Positions 4,476-6,526 of a stretch of 6,526 bases of DNA are shown here, in pieces (the stretch's first letter is position 1; the number at the start of each line of letters is the position of its first letter). Origin of the DNA: Chlamydiota bacterium (GTDB lineage: Bacteria > Chlamydiota > Chlamydiia > Chlamydiales > Simkaniaceae); contig JAJFMG010000029.1 of the NCBI GenBank assembly GCA_021772295.1, positions 1-6,526 on the forward strand, given 5' to 3'. A model generated the notes under the pieces. The model searched no databases and was not told the DNA's origin. It saw only the letters and a list, made by a program, of their open reading frames with translations. The translations under genes were made by a program, and so were the position numbers.

Positions 4476-5948
4476 ATGATAACGCTCGAACTTATTGCAG
4501 TCATTTTATATGCGGCTATTTTATTTTTGATAGGATTTCTATCCTATCAAAAACATAAAACCGCAGATGATTTTCTAATCGGTGGAAGGGGGCTGAATTT
4601 TTATCTTACGGCGCTTGCGGCTCATGCAAGTGATATGAGCTCCTGGCTTTTTATTGCATTTCCAGCTGTCATGTTTATGAATGGAGTTTTTAACTATTGG
4701 ATTGGAATCGGTCTTTGCTTATTTATGTTTCTTAACTGGCAATTCATTGCCCCTAAAATCCGATATGAAACAGAAAAGTACAACTGCCTAACATTCTCCT
4801 CCTACTTTGAAAGCAGGTTTCATGATACTACAGGTGGGATTCGCATCCTGACTGCTTTGATGTCTCTTGTTTTTTACACAATCTATGTATCTGCAGGACT
4901 TTATGGAATTGCAATTGTCATAGGCTCTTTGTTCGGTATTTCGTATCAGATTGGAATTATTATTGGTGTTATCATCATAGTCCCTTATTTACTCATTGGA
5001 GGTTATACCACCCTAGCATGGCTAGATCTGTTTCAAGGGTTATTCTTACTCTGCGTCATTATTATTGTTCCACTTGTGGCACTTGGTCATGTCGGTGGAT
5101 TATCTGAAGTATTGCTTGGCATGAAGAGCAAAGGGATAACTCTTTCTCTAATTCCAAATTTCACTATTACTACATTCCTTCAAATTCTTTCAGTTTTACT
5201 GGGTTGGGGTCTCGGATATTTTGGCCAACCGCATATCACAACAAAATTTATGGGTATTAAGAAAATAAGCGAGATGAAAAAAGCTAAGTATTTTGGGATG
5301 AGCTGGCAAATACTCACTCTCACCTTTGCAGGCCTTATCGGCTTGATATCCATTAGTTATTTTCAAGGAAGTCCTATTAATGACCAGAAACTCTTTGTAA
5401 CAATGACAAGAGATTTGTTTCCCCCATTTATTGCAGCGTTCATGCTATGCGCAGTACTTGCAGCCACAATTTCTACTATGGATTCTCAAATTTTAGTTTT
5501 AGCATCTAGCCTAACAGAGGATTTCTACAAACGAGTAATCAAAAAAAACGCCTCCTCTAAAGAGCTTTTGCTAGTATCCAGAATTAATATTGGGATAGTT
5601 ACATTACTTGCTTTTATTATTGCCTTTTTCAAAATTGGCACGATTTACAAACAAGTTCTTTTTGCATGGTCCGGACTTGGATCGAGTTTTGGACCGATTC
5701 TTATTTTTGCACTTTATTCGAAAAGAGTGAATCGTTATGGTGCACTTGCAGGTATACTTGTAGGTGGCACAGTAGCTGTGATCTGGCCCATGATTGATAA
5801 TTATTACAACCTTGATATCTTTACGATTATTCCAGGATTTATATGTAGCATGATAGCTATTTATCTCACCTCTTTGTTTACGCACAACAAATCGATGCCA
5901 CTAAAGGAGCAAAATGACAAAACGACCTTTCTTTCTTCTAGTCAATGA
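4476..5948 (+). CDS. putP: PutP-type sodium/proline symporter
   Basis: This 490-residue inner-membrane protein belongs to the solute:sodium symporter family and resembles PutP along its whole length. It shows about 13 hydrophobic segments. Near the N terminus DDFLIGGRGL is followed by HASDMSSW, in which D53, M54 and S55 correspond to the essential Na+-site residues D55, M56 and S57 of E. coli PutP. YTIYVSAG and GWGLGYFGQPHI match PutP helix motifs. STMDSQ and SSLTEDFYK correspond to the STLSCQ and TEDLYK region containing the second Na+-site Ser/Thr pair. Proline, driven by Na+, is the likely substrate, though close relatives carry other solutes. The length is close to E. coli PutP (about 500). 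The start is ATG at 4476, 8 nt after ttcA, with only a weak ribosome site, so coupling to ttcA is likely. The last 35 nt overlap surE in another frame. Confidence 0.93.
   Translation: MITLELIAVILYAAILFLIGFLSYQKHKTADDFLIGGRGLNFYLTALAAHASDMSSWLFIAFPAVMFMNGVFNYWIGIGLCLFMFLNWQFIAPKIRYETEKYNCLTFSSYFESRFHDTTGGIRILTALMSLVFYTIYVSAGLYGIAIVIGSLFGISYQIGIIIGVIIIVPYLLIGGYTTLAWLDLFQGLFLLCVIIIVPLVALGHVGGLSEVLLGMKSKGITLSLIPNFTITTFLQILSVLLGWGLGYFGQPHITTKFMGIKKISEMKKAKYFGMSWQILTLTFAGLIGLISISYFQGSPINDQKLFVTMTRDLFPPFIAAFMLCAVLAATISTMDSQILVLASSLTEDFYKRVIKKNASSKELLLVSRINIGIVTLLAFIIAFFKIGTIYKQVLFAWSGLGSSFGPILIFALYSKRVNRYGALAGILVGGTVAVIWPMIDNYYNLDIFTIIPGFICSMIAIYLTSLFTHNKSMPLKEQNDKTTFLSSSQ
5904..5909 (+). promoter_or_regulatory. 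ribosome binding site of surE inside putP
   Basis: AAGGAG lies 4 nt before ATG 5914 and within the putP reading frame. It is the strongest Shine-Dalgarno sequence of the operon and fixes the surE start despite the overlap. Confidence 0.75.
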
Positions 5949-6526
5949 TGACGGAATAAGCTCTAAGGGTATTTATTACCTTTATCAATCCCTCAAAGAC
6001 TTTGCTGATTTACTAATTTGCGCTCCTGCAACGCAACAGTCTGGAGTGGGCGTGGGTTTTTCTTACAATAAAAGTTTTCTTCTGGAAAAAGTAGATTTTG
6101 ATGGAAAGCAAGAAGCTTGGCAAGTTCATGGAACTCCTGCAGATTGCACAAAAATTGCTCTGAATGAGCTCACAAACAAAAGGCCTGATCTTATTATATC
6201 TGGCATTAATCATGGTGAAAACTGTGGAAGAGCAGTTTTATATAGTGGAACAATTGGAGCAATTATTGAAGGTACAAACAAACATGTTCCTGGCATTGCA
6301 TTTTCCTATTATGATAAAGATGTAGATGATTTTGAGCATGTTTCCGAATACATCCCCGATATTGTAATGCATGTCTTAAAACATCCCATGCCTGAGAAAA
6401 CATTTTTAAATGTGAATTTCCCTTCAAAAAGCATTCCCTTTCAGGGAATAAAATTTGCAAGGCAAGGCAATGCGCATTGGATTGACTGCGCAGAAAAGCA
6501 ATTTCATCCAGAAGAAAAACTAGAGT
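5914..6526 (+). CDS. surE: 5'/3'-nucleotidase SurE (partial, C terminus beyond the window)
   Basis: This is the first 204 codons of the stationary-phase survival nucleotidase, a cytosolic, divalent-metal-dependent phosphatase of nucleoside 5'- and 3'-monophosphates. Metal-site residues are visible at the usual spacing: D12-D13 in VNDDGISSKG, S43 in QQSG, and N99 in SGINHG. NCGRAVLYSGTIGA (103-116) and FLNVNFP are conserved SurE stretches. Family members are about 250 residues long, so some 50 residues are missing at the right edge. ATG 5914 is supported by AAGGAG 4 nt upstream. The gene starts 35 nt before the end of putP, so the two are probably translationally coupled. From memory, a PP-loop ATPase also lies beside surE in Chlamydia; here a proline symporter sits between them. 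Confidence 0.96.
   Translation, partial: MTKRPFFLLVNDDGISSKGIYYLYQSLKDFADLLICAPATQQSGVGVGFSYNKSFLLEKVDFDGKQEAWQVHGTPADCTKIALNELTNKRPDLIISGINHGENCGRAVLYSGTIGAIIEGTNKHVPGIAFSYYDKDVDDFEHVSEYIPDIVMHVLKHPMPEKTFLNVNFPSKSIPFQGIKFARQGNAHWIDCAEKQFHPEEKLE

Noticed and set aside
5604..5885. Minus-strand open frame of 93 codons
   Set aside because: It is antisense to putP, is rich in Lys and Asn, and has no recognisable features.

Overview
The window looks like a stretch of chromosome from a low-GC, Gram-negative intracellular bacterium, most likely an environmental member of the Chlamydiota. The grounds are the surE sequence, the surE / PP-loop ATPase neighbourhood (from memory, a PP-loop ATPase also lies next to surE in Chlamydia; I could not verify this here), the A+T-rich intergenic DNA, and Sec-type signal peptides on enzymes that need a substrate these bacteria are not known to make. 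The phylum call is an inference with moderate confidence.

Layout, left to right. Positions 1-554 (minus strand) hold the N-terminal part of a P1B-type heavy-metal ATPase (CopA-like) that runs off the left edge. Positions 597-2899 (minus strand) hold a tandem array of sulfotransferase-like genes. Two are full length with signal peptides (597-1409 and 2012-2899). A third is reduced to its C-terminal third (1434-1742). A fourth, decayed copy can be read only by switching frames (about 1743-1970). A strong hairpin terminator at 1972-2004 follows the 2012-2899 gene. Positions 3084-3251 (minus strand) hold tRNA-Thr(TGT) and tRNA-Tyr(GTA), preceded by a good promoter. Positions 3300-3608 (minus strand) encode a small protein with a SEC-C zinc motif. 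On the plus strand a promoter at 3659-3687 drives an apparent operon: a TtcA-like tRNA thiolation enzyme (3715-4467), a PutP-type Na+/proline symporter (4476-5948) and surE (5914 to beyond the right edge, overlapping putP by 35 nt).

The right half is ordinary housekeeping: tRNA genes, tRNA modification, solute uptake and nucleotide salvage. The left half is accessory. Four copies of a secreted sulfotransferase family, two of them broken, lie just 3' of the tRNA pair. This suggests a rapidly turning-over, host-directed gene family. The two intact paralogs differ at the residues expected to bind PAPS and to catalyse transfer, so they may have diverged in function. The most novel content is this array, the hidden decayed copy in it, and the short-homology junction that joins two of the copies.
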